The translations under genes and the position numbers were made by a program. Of a DNA stretch of 64,000 nucleotides, positions 1 to 7,217 are shown piece by piece. Within the stretch, counting starts at the first letter, position 1, and each line of letters opens with the position of its first letter. Source of the DNA: Lacrimispora xylanisolvens (GTDB taxonomy: Bacteria > Bacillota > Clostridia > Lachnospirales > Lachnospiraceae); the NCBI RefSeq assembly GCF_002934545.1, contig NZ_PTJA01000013.1, positions 1-64,000 on the forward strand, read 5' to 3'. The notes beneath the pieces are model-generated. The model saw only the letters and a program-made list of their open reading frames with translations, made no database searches and was not told the DNA's origin.

Positions 1-120
1 GTTCTGAATTTCTCATTCAAAGCTGTTCAAACACAGCTTATTATTAGAATTTTCAGGGTTTTACATACTGTTCAATCTTCTGTTTTCAAAGTGCTTTTTG
101 TGTTGTCCGCTTCAGGAGTA
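1..120 (-). other. Probable rRNA-operon leader, transcribed leftward
   Basis: On the minus strand, positions 67-91 read as a CTTTGAAAAC...TTGAACAGT-type element. This kind of sequence recurs in leader and spacer regions of Firmicute rRNA operons. It is followed toward the window edge by an AGCTGT/ACAGCT hairpin (22-39). It lies just downstream of two tandem sigma-A promoters, the usual arrangement for rrn operons. No rRNA sequence is inside the window, so the call rests on the leader motif and the promoters. Another highly expressed leftward gene is possible. Confidence 0.55.
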
Positions 121-128
121 ACTCATAT

Positions 129-157
129 AGGATATCATGTCCGGTTGTTTTTGTCAA
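129..157 (-). promoter_or_regulatory. Sigma-A promoter (rrn P2-like), leftward
   Basis: On the minus strand a perfect -35 TTGACA (152-157) is followed after 17 bases by TATCCT (129-134). With the promoter at 246-274 it makes a tandem pair about 117 bp apart. Confidence 0.7.
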
Positions 158-245
158 CCATTTTTTTCATTTTCTTCAAAACTTTTCTCATCGTTCACTG
201 ATGTGTTTTGGAAGAAGTTTGCCGCCGTTTTCAGCGGCGAGGTAT

Positions 246-274
246 ATCATACCAAAGCTTTCGACAAAAGTCAA
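246..274 (-). promoter_or_regulatory. Sigma-A promoter (rrn P1-like), leftward
   Basis: Minus strand TTGACT (269-274), 17-base spacer, TATGAT (246-251). It is the upstream member of a tandem pair reading out of the left edge, divergent from the fapA promoter. Confidence 0.7.
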
Positions 275-362
275 CACTTATTATGAAAATTTTGTCGATA
301 ACTTTTTGCGGTTTCAAACTATCTTTATTATCGTTAAAGTAACCAAAATATACCATAATGTG

Positions 363-390
363 TTATATTATTGTTACAAACTGCCGATAT
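363..390 (+). promoter_or_regulatory. SigD promoter of fapA
   Basis: A perfect SigD-type -10, GCCGATAT (383-390), is preceded after 16 bases by TTAT (363-366). This is one of ten sites in the window that share TTA(A/T)-N15/16-NNCGATA(A/T). It lies about 250 bases upstream of the fapA start. Confidence 0.65.
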
Positions 391-397
391 AGATATA

Positions 398-637
398 TAA
401 TCCATAACTATTCAGAAAAGGAGGTGTTCCATAAAGCCTGTTTGTTATGGTTAAATCCAAATACAAACGAAACTACGGGTATCTATTAACTGGCGTCTGT
501 AAGATGGAACAAAAGGATTGCAGCTTTATACATGATTGCTTTCCTTATAATAGCGCATTTATGGGGACTATATTATACTCTATTTGCCGACACCGGATAT
601 TTTATATCCGGTAGTCCATATGTTAGGGGAGAAAAAA
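398..637 (+). promoter_or_regulatory. Long fapA leader with orphan ribosome site and hairpin
   Basis: The predicted transcript has a leader of roughly 240 bases. A strong AAGGAGGTG (418-426) has no start codon at a usable distance. A perfect 9-bp hairpin, ACCGGATAT/ATATCCGGT with a TTT loop (592-612), sits just upstream of the real ribosome site (AGGGGAG, about 625-631). No known riboswitch was recognised. A 55-codon open frame from 447 lacks its own ribosome site and is not called. Confidence 0.4.
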
Positions 638-2374
638 ATGAAAGATAAGAACAGAAAAGGATTCTTTGGACTCTTTCAAAATGTAAAACGCACTTCAGAG
701 TCTTTGGAAGAAAACGAAACACCACATCTGGAACCGGTTAAAGCATCAGAAAGTGACAATAGCGGGGAGGACACCACCGTAACAAATGACATTTTATCTC
801 CAGACCCTGTTTCGGACGATGAACCGGATATGAAAGAAAACGCTGCCCCCACATTAATATGGGAACCTTCCGATGATCCTTTGATACTCCGGGTTAACGA
901 AGATCTTCTTGAGGTGGAACGCAGACAATTTGCTATGAAGATGAAAGCTCTTTCTAATATTTATAAGAAGAATGAGGTAACTACTTCTGAATCAACAGAT
1001 CAACCAGAACCAAAAGCTGCCCAGCCCCATATACTGATCTCCACTGACAGAATGGCTGCATGGATCTATGTTTTTTCGCCTTTAAATGGTGGTTCGGATA
1101 TCAAAGAAGAAAATCTGCGTTCTTTTCTTGCCCAGGAACATGTAAAAACCGGAATATTGGAAGATACCTTAAAATCAATTGCGAACGAGCATATTTATGA
1201 TCAGGTATTGTTAATAGCAAAAGGGATACTTGCCAGAAATGGAATTGATGGTTCTATAAAAGATCACTTTGACCGGGTCATACAGCTGGCGTTCGAGGAG
1301 GACGAGAACGGTTCTGTGGATTACAAGAATCTAAATAATATACAGGCCGTTAAAGAAGGGGAAGTTATTTGTGAGATTACTCCTGCTATCCCAGGAGAAA
1401 ACGGGACGACCATAGAAGGTCAGGTATATCCCTGTGAGATCAAGGGAACTCCCGTAGCGATTCCTGCCGGACGTAATATGCAGCTGACGGAAGATGGTAC
1501 TCTTATTATAGCTCAAAAAACAGGACATGTTACCTTTTCTAATGGTAAATTTAATATTGATCCACTGTTGAAGATTAACGGGAATATTGATAATAGCACT
1601 GGAAATCTTGATTATGACGGAGATATTTTTATTTCTGGAGATGTAAGAAATGGATTCTCTGTAAAGGCCACCGGAGCCATTGATATCCGTGGATCCGTGG
1701 AAGGAGCTGAAATTGTTGCCCGGGGTCCAATTACAATTGCCAGCGGTATGTCTGGAAATGGGCGGGGAACGCTCACATCAGAATCTTTTATCAAATGTCG
1801 TTATCTGGAACATTGTACCGTAAAAGCAGAGGGGAATGTTTATGCAGAAAGTATTATCAACTCTAAAGTACAAAGCGGGGAAGACATCATAGTGACCACA
1901 GGAATCGGAGTTATTATTGGAGGATCCCTACTTGCAGCCTGTAATATCAACGCCAACATTATTGGATCAAAAGTCCGCCGTCTAATTACAGAATTAATCA
2001 TAGCCAACGTTCCCAGAAACGTAGAAGAATCGTCCCGGCTTACACGGGAATTAGAACAGCTGCATCACAACCTGTCGGAAATCAGAAAGAATATTATTTA
2101 TCTTGAGACAGTACAGAGACCAGATAAGCAGCAGCTGCTGGATAGTTTAAAACAGGCTTCCGATTATTTAAATATAAGGGAACAGGAAATAACAAATCGA
2201 TTAACTGAAATTGCCTCTACTGATTCGGAGCAGGTTGGTCTCATAAAATGCAGACAGCTATTGCCGGTAGTACGTGTCCGAATAGGTTCATCCAGCCTTT
2301 TAATTCAGGAAGAATGCTCCAGTAGTGTTCTGTACAAAAACAGCGAAGGTGAGATTACCATAGGAACTAATTAG
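638..2374 (+). CDS. fapA: FapA/DUF342 family protein
   Basis: The protein has 578 residues. It resembles the FapA (DUF342) family, which is linked to flagellar and polar assembly in other bacteria but is poorly understood mechanistically. After an acidic, low-complexity N-terminal stretch, the middle and C-terminal half carries the glycine-rich repeats of a right-handed beta-helix (GDVRNGF, GSVEGAE, GPITIASG). A charged helical hairpin follows, then a short C-terminal beta piece. The ATG at 638 is chosen over 584 because AGGGGAG lies 7 bases before it. It forms an operon with the response regulator 20 bases downstream. The leader has a SigD promoter, which supports a motility role. It ends in TAG, so TAG is a normal stop in this genome. 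Confidence 0.8.
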   Translation: MKDKNRKGFFGLFQNVKRTSESLEENETPHLEPVKASESDNSGEDTTVTNDILSPDPVSDDEPDMKENAAPTLIWEPSDDPLILRVNEDLLEVERRQFAMKMKALSNIYKKNEVTTSESTDQPEPKAAQPHILISTDRMAAWIYVFSPLNGGSDIKEENLRSFLAQEHVKTGILEDTLKSIANEHIYDQVLLIAKGILARNGIDGSIKDHFDRVIQLAFEEDENGSVDYKNLNNIQAVKEGEVICEITPAIPGENGTTIEGQVYPCEIKGTPVAIPAGRNMQLTEDGTLIIAQKTGHVTFSNGKFNIDPLLKINGNIDNSTGNLDYDGDIFISGDVRNGFSVKATGAIDIRGSVEGAEIVARGPITIASGMSGNGRGTLTSESFIKCRYLEHCTVKAEGNVYAESIINSKVQSGEDIIVTTGIGVIIGGSLLAACNINANIIGSKVRRLITELIIANVPRNVEESSRLTRELEQLHHNLSEIRKNIIYLETVQRPDKQQLLDSLKQASDYLNIREQEITNRLTEIASTDSEQVGLIKCRQLLPVVRVRIGSSSLLIQEECSSSVLYKNSEGEITIGTN

Positions 2375-2394
2375 TTCTTCGAAAGGGGAAGATT

Positions 2395-2778
2395 ATGAAA
2401 AAGACAATTATGATTGTTGATGACTCCATTTTAATAAGAAATGAAATTGGAAAACTTCTCGAGGGAACGGATTACGAAGTAGTCTGTCAATGCCGGAGCG
2501 GAGAAGAAGCTTTGGAAACATATGAGAAAATACTTCCTGATATTGTTACCATGGATATTATATTACCAGGAATCGATGGACTGGAAACTTCCAAACAACT
2601 TTTAAGCAAGCACCCGAAGGCAGGCATTGTTATTATCAGCTCCCTTGTATATGATAGAACCATGCAGATTGTTCAGGAACTGGGTCCTGCAATTCCTTTT
2701 GTATTTAAACCCATTAATCAATCATTCTTTATTGAATCACTTAATAAGGTGAGCAATGATTTAGATACAACTTTATAA
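2395..2778 (+). CDS. Stand-alone response regulator receiver (CheY-like)
   Basis: A 127-residue single receiver domain. The acidic pair D9/D10, phospho-acceptor D54 (MDIILPG), S82/S83 and K105 (FKP) are all present, so it should be phosphorylatable. It has no output domain and therefore acts by protein contact, as CheY does. It is less CheY-like in sequence than the cheY inside the fla/che operon. It is co-transcribed with fapA; its ribosome site is GAAAGGGGAAG. The partner kinase could be CheA or another kinase; the sequence does not decide. A bidirectional terminator follows. Confidence 0.85.
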   Translation: MKKTIMIVDDSILIRNEIGKLLEGTDYEVVCQCRSGEEALETYEKILPDIVTMDIILPGIDGLETSKQLLSKHPKAGIVIISSLVYDRTMQIVQELGPAIPFVFKPINQSFFIESLNKVSNDLDTTL

Positions 2779-2833
2779 TTACATCGTATAGAATAAAGAC
2801 GGTTTAATTCCGTTTCGTTTCATACAATGCAAA

Positions 2834-2875
2834 AAATACGCCATCAATTGAGCATGTACAATTGATGGCGTATTT
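2834..2875. terminator. Bidirectional terminator
   Basis: Perfect 17-bp inverted repeat (2834-2850 with 2859-2875), 8-base loop, A-run on the left and T-run on the right. It lies between the convergent ends of the receiver gene and the lytic transglycosylase gene. Confidence 0.85.
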
Positions 2876-2885
2876 AAATTAAATA

Positions 2886-3671
2886 TTATAATAAGCTTCC
2901 GTTGCTGGAATCATTTACATCAAACTGACCCGATACGCCGTTTGAAGCCATCTGCATTCTAAGCTTCATAAGTTCAATCAGATATAAGGAATTTGTCTTT
3001 TGGGTTGTCAGATCCATATCAGTACCATCTGCTTTTCCTGTTATTGATTTTAAAATATCCAGCCACTGAGAACCGTTGAGGGAGTCCTGATCTGAGAAAT
3101 AAGCGGACAGATCAGAAACCGAATTCCCGGAATAACCAGAAGCATATACGGCGTTATCATTCTCACCACCTGACACTTCCATATCTCGCATTATCTTCTT
3201 CACATATTCCTGTGTTTCTTTAAACGGAGGAATTCCTCCATACTTTTTCACATTATTGCTTCCTGCATTATACGCAGCAAGGGCAAGAGATACATCTCCA
3301 TTATAATGATCCAGTTTTTCTTTTAGATATTTGGCTCCCCCCAATATATTGCTGCGCGCATCATATGGATCAGAAACGCCCAGTGATCTGGCTGTAGCAG
3401 GCATTAACTGCATCACACCCGCTGCACCTTTGGGAGAAGTAGCTGCCGGGTTATAATTGGACTCAGCCTTAGCAACTGCTTTCAGAAGTTTTTTTGATAC
3501 TCCATATGTCCTGGAAGCTTCTGTAAAAAAGGAATCCAAATCTTTAGGTACTTCCATCACTGATTTAAGGACTTTTTTAAAATTTCCAGCCGGAGCTTTT
3601 GCGGTTTGTCCTTTCTCCAATGACTGCTGATTCCCTAACGCCATCATACGCAACTGATCTATCGTCGCCAC
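2886..3671 (-). CDS. Lytic transglycosylase (SLT domain), no Sec signal
   Basis: A 261-residue protein with an SLT/goose-lysozyme fold at about residues 46-165. E70 is the expected catalytic glutamate (KAESNYNP), followed by GVMQLMP, the ALAAYNAG motif and a YV motif. Such enzymes cut the glycan strand of peptidoglycan. No signal peptide or membrane segment is visible at either end, although the substrate is outside the cell. The first 45 residues are polar, and the tail has a Met/Leu-rich helix near residues 225-245. It is last in a SigD-promoted operon with two wall-binding proteins. Export through the flagellar type III apparatus to open the wall for the rod is an inference. The start is GTG, with GGAGG 8 bases upstream. 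Confidence 0.8.
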   Translation of the reverse strand: MATIDQLRMMALGNQQSLEKGQTAKAPAGNFKKVLKSVMEVPKDLDSFFTEASRTYGVSKKLLKAVAKAESNYNPAATSPKGAAGVMQLMPATARSLGVSDPYDARSNILGGAKYLKEKLDHYNGDVSLALAAYNAGSNNVKKYGGIPPFKETQEYVKKIMRDMEVSGGENDNAVYASGYSGNSVSDLSAYFSDQDSLNGSQWLDILKSITGKADGTDMDLTTQKTNSLYLIELMKLRMQMASNGVSGQFDVNDSSNGSLL

Positions 3672-3696
3672 TTATTCATCCTCCTGTTGGATTTAT

Positions 3697-4767
3697 CTAC
3701 TGTATCCATTTTCCGTCAGCACCAATCTGATATCCGCCTATATTTGTGCTGCTGGCCATACTTCCATCTGAATTCATGTAGTACCAGATTCCCGGTTGGG
3801 GTTGAATCCAGCCAGTCATCATCTCTCCGCCTGTTGGATTTAAGTAATACCATTTTCCATTAACAGACTGCCACCCTGTAAGGAGCTTGCCATCTGCCGG
3901 ATTCATGTAATACCATCTGATCCCTGTTTGTACCCAGCCAGTGCGGCGCACTCCGTTTGCATCAAAATAATACCAGTCATTTAAAATCTGCTTCCAGCTG
4001 TTTCTTGGGGTACCACCATCTTCCTCTACATAGGTGCTGCCCTTCCATGTTCCAGAGGTACTTCCCTCATACTCCATAGTAATATCCTGAGAGGTTATAT
4101 TGTCCCCCTCTTTTAAATACTTTCGGTCATCTGCGGTAAAGCCAATGGCACGGACCTCATAATAATAAACAGCATTCTTATCCATCAGATCTGATAAATC
4201 AACTGTATTGGTTTGTACTGTAAGTGCCTTTTTTAATTTATCATCAGCATAAAGAGATACTTTATATCCTGTAGCAAACTCTACCTTGTCCCAGACTGCT
4301 TTCGTTTTTTTGCTGTCAGTCCAGCCAGCCCTGGCTGTATTCCCCAGCTTAACTACCGGAATATAATCCACTTTTACCTCCAGTGTATTATTATCCAGCG
4401 CTTTTGCAGAGACAAATCTTGCACCAGTAATTTTACATTCCGAGCGGTTATAGGTTTCTGCAAAGATTGTATTGGAAGAAGTTAAAATAACACTGACTCT
4501 TTCTGCCTTTGCCGCCTTCCACTTGCTGATGTCACGTTTCCATACAAGATCCTGTACGGATACATCGGTAGTGGTTGTTGATACCTGAGGCATTAATATT
4601 TCCTGATCGCCAAACTGACTGTCGAATTTCAGATTCAGACTTCTTATTACAACCGATTCGCCTGCATAGATCTTTAATGGTGCCGCTCCTGAGAGTACTG
4701 CAGTTGTTACTACAGCCATTACGATACTAAATATAATACTTCTTTTCATTTGAATTATTGTTTCCAT
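3697..4767 (-). CDS. Secreted choline/glucan-binding repeat protein
   Basis: A 356-residue secreted protein. A signal peptide covers about residues 7-35 (KRSIIFSIVMAVV...YAGES). A fibronectin-III-like or unknown beta domain follows (about 40-230). The C-terminus has four to five wall-binding repeats of the TGW...WYYMN type (about 255-345). These repeats bind choline or related teichoic-acid groups in other Gram-positives. It is a shorter paralogue of the upstream gene, which it overlaps by 13 bases. The ATG at 4767 is kept because GAGGATGGGG precedes it; the internal Met has no ribosome site. No catalytic domain is seen. Confidence 0.8.
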   Translation of the reverse strand: METIIQMKRSIIFSIVMAVVTTAVLSGAAPLKIYAGESVVIRSLNLKFDSQFGDQEILMPQVSTTTTDVSVQDLVWKRDISKWKAAKAERVSVILTSSNTIFAETYNRSECKITGARFVSAKALDNNTLEVKVDYIPVVKLGNTARAGWTDSKKTKAVWDKVEFATGYKVSLYADDKLKKALTVQTNTVDLSDLMDKNAVYYYEVRAIGFTADDRKYLKEGDNITSQDITMEYEGSTSGTWKGSTYVEEDGGTPRNSWKQILNDWYYFDANGVRRTGWVQTGIRWYYMNPADGKLLTGWQSVNGKWYYLNPTGGEMMTGWIQPQPGIWYYMNSDGSMASSTNIGGYQIGADGKWIQ

Positions 4768-6122
4768 ACCCCATCCTCATCTAACTGACAGCCGTCAATT
4801 ACCGTGCTGACAGCCATAACTCCATCCTGCTGGTAAAAATACCGCCATACCCCGTCCACCTTTTGCCAGCCGGTGAGCATAACGCCATCTTCTCCAGTAT
4901 AATAAGTCTTGCCATCACGGGTAAACAGCCCCTTTAACATAGCCCCCTCTAAGTTACCCTGTATTGTATTCAGATAATACCATCTTCCTGCCTGGTTGAC
5001 CCAGCCCTTTTGCATGGCACCCTGGTTATTAAAATAACGGTAGTAACCGTCAATCACCTGCCAGCCAGTTGCTGCTGCCCCCATGGGAGCCTCATAGCCA
5101 TTATCCGGATAGAAATAATACCAGTTGTTATCTATTTTATTCCAGCCGGTTACCATCGCTCCATTGGAAGCCATATAATAAATATCGGATTGCGTAAGAA
5201 ACCAGCCTGTAACCATCTTTCCATTTTCATCAAAGCGATAGTAAACATTATCCAGCATAAGCCAGGAGTTTGCCTGTACGCTTCCGTCCGCATAACGGTA
5301 ATACCAGACGCCGGATTGTTCTTCCCAACCCGTCTTCTTTTCCGGATTGGCTGCAGTTCCTTTTGTTGTATCCGATTCTTTTCCTGTACCATCAGAAACA
5401 TCTCTGTCCCTGATAACCAGTTCATCGGATTCAACCCAGCCGCTTTTCTTTCCATTCTTCAGCTCATCTGCTTTAAACGGAACGGATCGGATCTTGAAGG
5501 AATATGTGCCTTCCTCCGTCATATATGGATAGAAATTGTAGGTAGTTGCTTTTACCTGCTCTTTCTTAAAAATCACCTTTTTACCTAAATAAAGCCAGAC
5601 TTCATACGCTCCAGAGGTATTATCTCCCTTGGACCATACAGCCTGTCCCAGTCTCGTATCCTTCCAGCCGATATCTTCCGGCTCCGCATACAGTCCTTTA
5701 ATTGCCTTAGCCCTTAAAGTAACAATCAGATCACTGCCGTTTCGCTTGGCACTCACATAGGTGCCTCCGCTTATCTTAATTTTAGATGCCTCATAGTTTG
5801 ATTTAAAGTAAGCGTCATATTCATCGGAAGGTGTCAGTGTAACATTCATCTTAGGTTCTTCTCCGATTGTCATATCCTTTGAAGTTGACGTCACCCATTC
5901 GGCTTCTCTGATTGTGTATTTCTTATCTCCGGAAGTTACATAACATTCTCCATCTGTCTGATTAATCTTTATGTCGGGCAGTCTGTCTCCCGCTTCAATA
6001 TTTAATGAGACCTTGACACTGACTGAGTTTATGGATTCTGTTGCTGTTACCTTCTGAGCAGTAAGACACAGACAAAGTGCGCTTATAATGCCCACTGCCA
6101 AAGCTTTCCTCTGTTGTTTCAT
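4755..6122 (-). CDS. Secreted choline/glucan-binding repeat protein, larger paralogue
   Basis: A 455-residue protein with a signal peptide at about 1-28 (ALAVGIISALCLCLTA...ATES). An N-terminal region related to the downstream paralogue covers about 30-235, followed by a linker and about eight wall-binding repeats (about 265-450; TGW, WYYF, YYR motifs). It is probably anchored to the wall surface by these repeats. It heads the operon with the 356-residue paralogue and the lytic transglycosylase. A perfect SigD -10 lies about 55 bases upstream, so it is predicted to be made with the late flagellar genes. No enzyme domain was recognised; a structural or wall-remodelling role is inferred. Confidence 0.8.
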   Translation of the reverse strand: MKQQRKALAVGIISALCLCLTAQKVTATESINSVSVKVSLNIEAGDRLPDIKINQTDGECYVTSGDKKYTIREAEWVTSTSKDMTIGEEPKMNVTLTPSDEYDAYFKSNYEASKIKISGGTYVSAKRNGSDLIVTLRAKAIKGLYAEPEDIGWKDTRLGQAVWSKGDNTSGAYEVWLYLGKKVIFKKEQVKATTYNFYPYMTEEGTYSFKIRSVPFKADELKNGKKSGWVESDELVIRDRDVSDGTGKESDTTKGTAANPEKKTGWEEQSGVWYYRYADGSVQANSWLMLDNVYYRFDENGKMVTGWFLTQSDIYYMASNGAMVTGWNKIDNNWYYFYPDNGYEAPMGAAATGWQVIDGYYRYFNNQGAMQKGWVNQAGRWYYLNTIQGNLEGAMLKGLFTRDGKTYYTGEDGVMLTGWQKVDGVWRYFYQQDGVMAVSTVIDGCQLDEDGVWKQ

Positions 6123-6174
6123 TCACTCGCTCCTTTCCTTATAACTTTAAAATACAATAAAGCCTGTAAGTTAT

Positions 6175-6202
6175 ATATCGGCATAATGAGCTCCATTCAT
6201 AA
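6175..6202 (-). promoter_or_regulatory. SigD promoter of the wall-protein/SLT operon
   Basis: Minus strand TTAT (6199-6202), 16-base spacer, GCCGATAT (6175-6182), a perfect SigD -10. The first gene of the operon starts at 6122. Confidence 0.65.
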
Positions 6203-6206
6203 GCAA

Positions 6207-6854
6207 TTACTGGATTTTTCTCCTTTTCAGCTGTTCCTGAAACGTAAATTTACGAACCATGGACTCCTGATAAGTGGACAAACCAAAATAACGGCTTCCA
6301 TAACGATAAAAAGGTTCTTCTCCTTTTTCCGTAACTTCTCTGACCCATAAAACAGATGCCTTTAACCGGGTGTTTCCTGCATCTGTTTCAAACTCAAAAG
6401 AGAAAATCTGATTCTCCCTTAGCTTTATTTTGGATTCAAATCCGATTCCACCAGCACTGATGTCTTTTAGCTTTGCCGGTATATGGGTCACTTTCCCCAG
6501 TTCATCAGCAGTTTCCAGCACAACGGGAATTGCCACCCTGACTTTTAAGTCAATTCTTCTTTGTTCCACGCCCATCAGTTCATCTATTCTGCAGGGAACC
6601 TTATAAATGGCTCTCCCTAAGTCTCCCAGCTCATTTCCTACCACCTTGACTCTTGCGGACAAACTGCATTTACACGTTACAAGCCCCTGTATGCCGTCGT
6701 AGAATACAATCACGGATTCGGTATTAACCTTTTCCATGTCCTCTTCTTCAAAAATCAGAGCCATGCTGTCCTTCTCGGAATCAACCACCTTTACCTCTGC
6801 AAGAAAAACTCCATCAAACGAATAGATACAAGCCTTTTCACATTCCTTTAACAT
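6207..6854 (-). CDS. PilZ-domain c-di-GMP receptor (YcgR-like)
   Basis: 215 residues. An N-terminal YcgR-N-like beta domain (about 1-90) is followed by a PilZ domain (about 97-200). The c-di-GMP motifs are QRRIDLK at 98-104, with Lys in place of the last Arg of RxxxR, and DISAGG at 131-136 (D/NxSxxG). Proteins of this layout act as flagellar brakes by binding the stator or switch when c-di-GMP is high. It is last in an operon with the FliK-like and FlhB-tail genes, three bases after the latter. The Arg-to-Lys change is conservative but could weaken binding. Confidence 0.8.
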   Translation of the reverse strand: MLKECEKACIYSFDGVFLAEVKVVDSEKDSMALIFEEEDMEKVNTESVIVFYDGIQGLVTCKCSLSARVKVVGNELGDLGRAIYKVPCRIDELMGVEQRRIDLKVRVAIPVVLETADELGKVTHIPAKLKDISAGGIGFESKIKLRENQIFSFEFETDAGNTRLKASVLWVREVTEKGEEPFYRYGSRYFGLSTYQESMVRKFTFQEQLKRRKIQ

Positions 6855-6857
6855 AAA

Positions 6858-7217
6858 TTATTCCACCGTTTCTTCTTTTATTGTTTCCTCTTCCTCTGTC
6901 TCTGTCTCTGTCTCTTCCAAACTTTCTTTCATTATGCTATTTTGTTTTCCAGGTACATAATCCAGAAAATAAAGGTAGATGTCTACAATAGCCTGATACA
7001 ATTCTTCCGGGATCTGGCTCCCCAGTTCAAGCTGCGTGAGTATGGTAGCAAGGGAATTGTCCTCATAAACAGGGATCCCGCTCTCATTGGCCAGCTCTAC
7101 AATCTTTTCTGCTGTGTACCCCATTCCTGATGCAACGATTACAGGAGAAGTATTTTTTGATTCATCGTATTTTAAAGCAACTGCTTTTTTGTTAAGTGTA
7201 CTTTTAAATTCTGACAT
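6858..7217 (-). CDS. FlhB C-terminal-domain-like protein (FhlB/YlqH type)
   Basis: A 119-residue soluble protein matching only the cytoplasmic part of FlhB (AVALKYD, VIVASG, EKIVELANESGIPVYED). It has no membrane helices. Where FlhB has the self-cleaving NPTH, this protein has NKKA, so it should not autocleave. The tail is very Glu/Thr-rich (EETETETEEEE). FlhB-like proteins of this kind can replace the cleaved FlhB tail in substrate switching. The start at 7217 is chosen because AAGGAAGA precedes it. It overlaps the upstream FliK-like gene by 14 bases, which parallels the B. subtilis ylqG-ylqH pair. Confidence 0.8.
   Translation of the reverse strand: MSEFKSTLNKKAVALKYDESKNTSPVIVASGMGYTAEKIVELANESGIPVYEDNSLATILTQLELGSQIPEELYQAIVDIYLYFLDYVPGKQNSIMKESLEETETETEEEETIKEETVE

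Noticed and set aside
201-392. A 63-residue open frame on the plus strand
   Set aside because: It overlaps the leftward rrn-type promoter and the fapA promoter, and has no ribosome site.
447-614. A 55-codon open frame in the fapA leader
   Set aside because: No ribosome site at a usable distance (the nearest is 22 bases upstream), Cys/aromatic-rich random-looking product, and it runs into the leader hairpin.
5010-5588. A 192-residue open frame opposite the large wall-binding protein gene
   Set aside because: It is antisense to strongly conserved repeats and has no ribosome site or recognisable motif.
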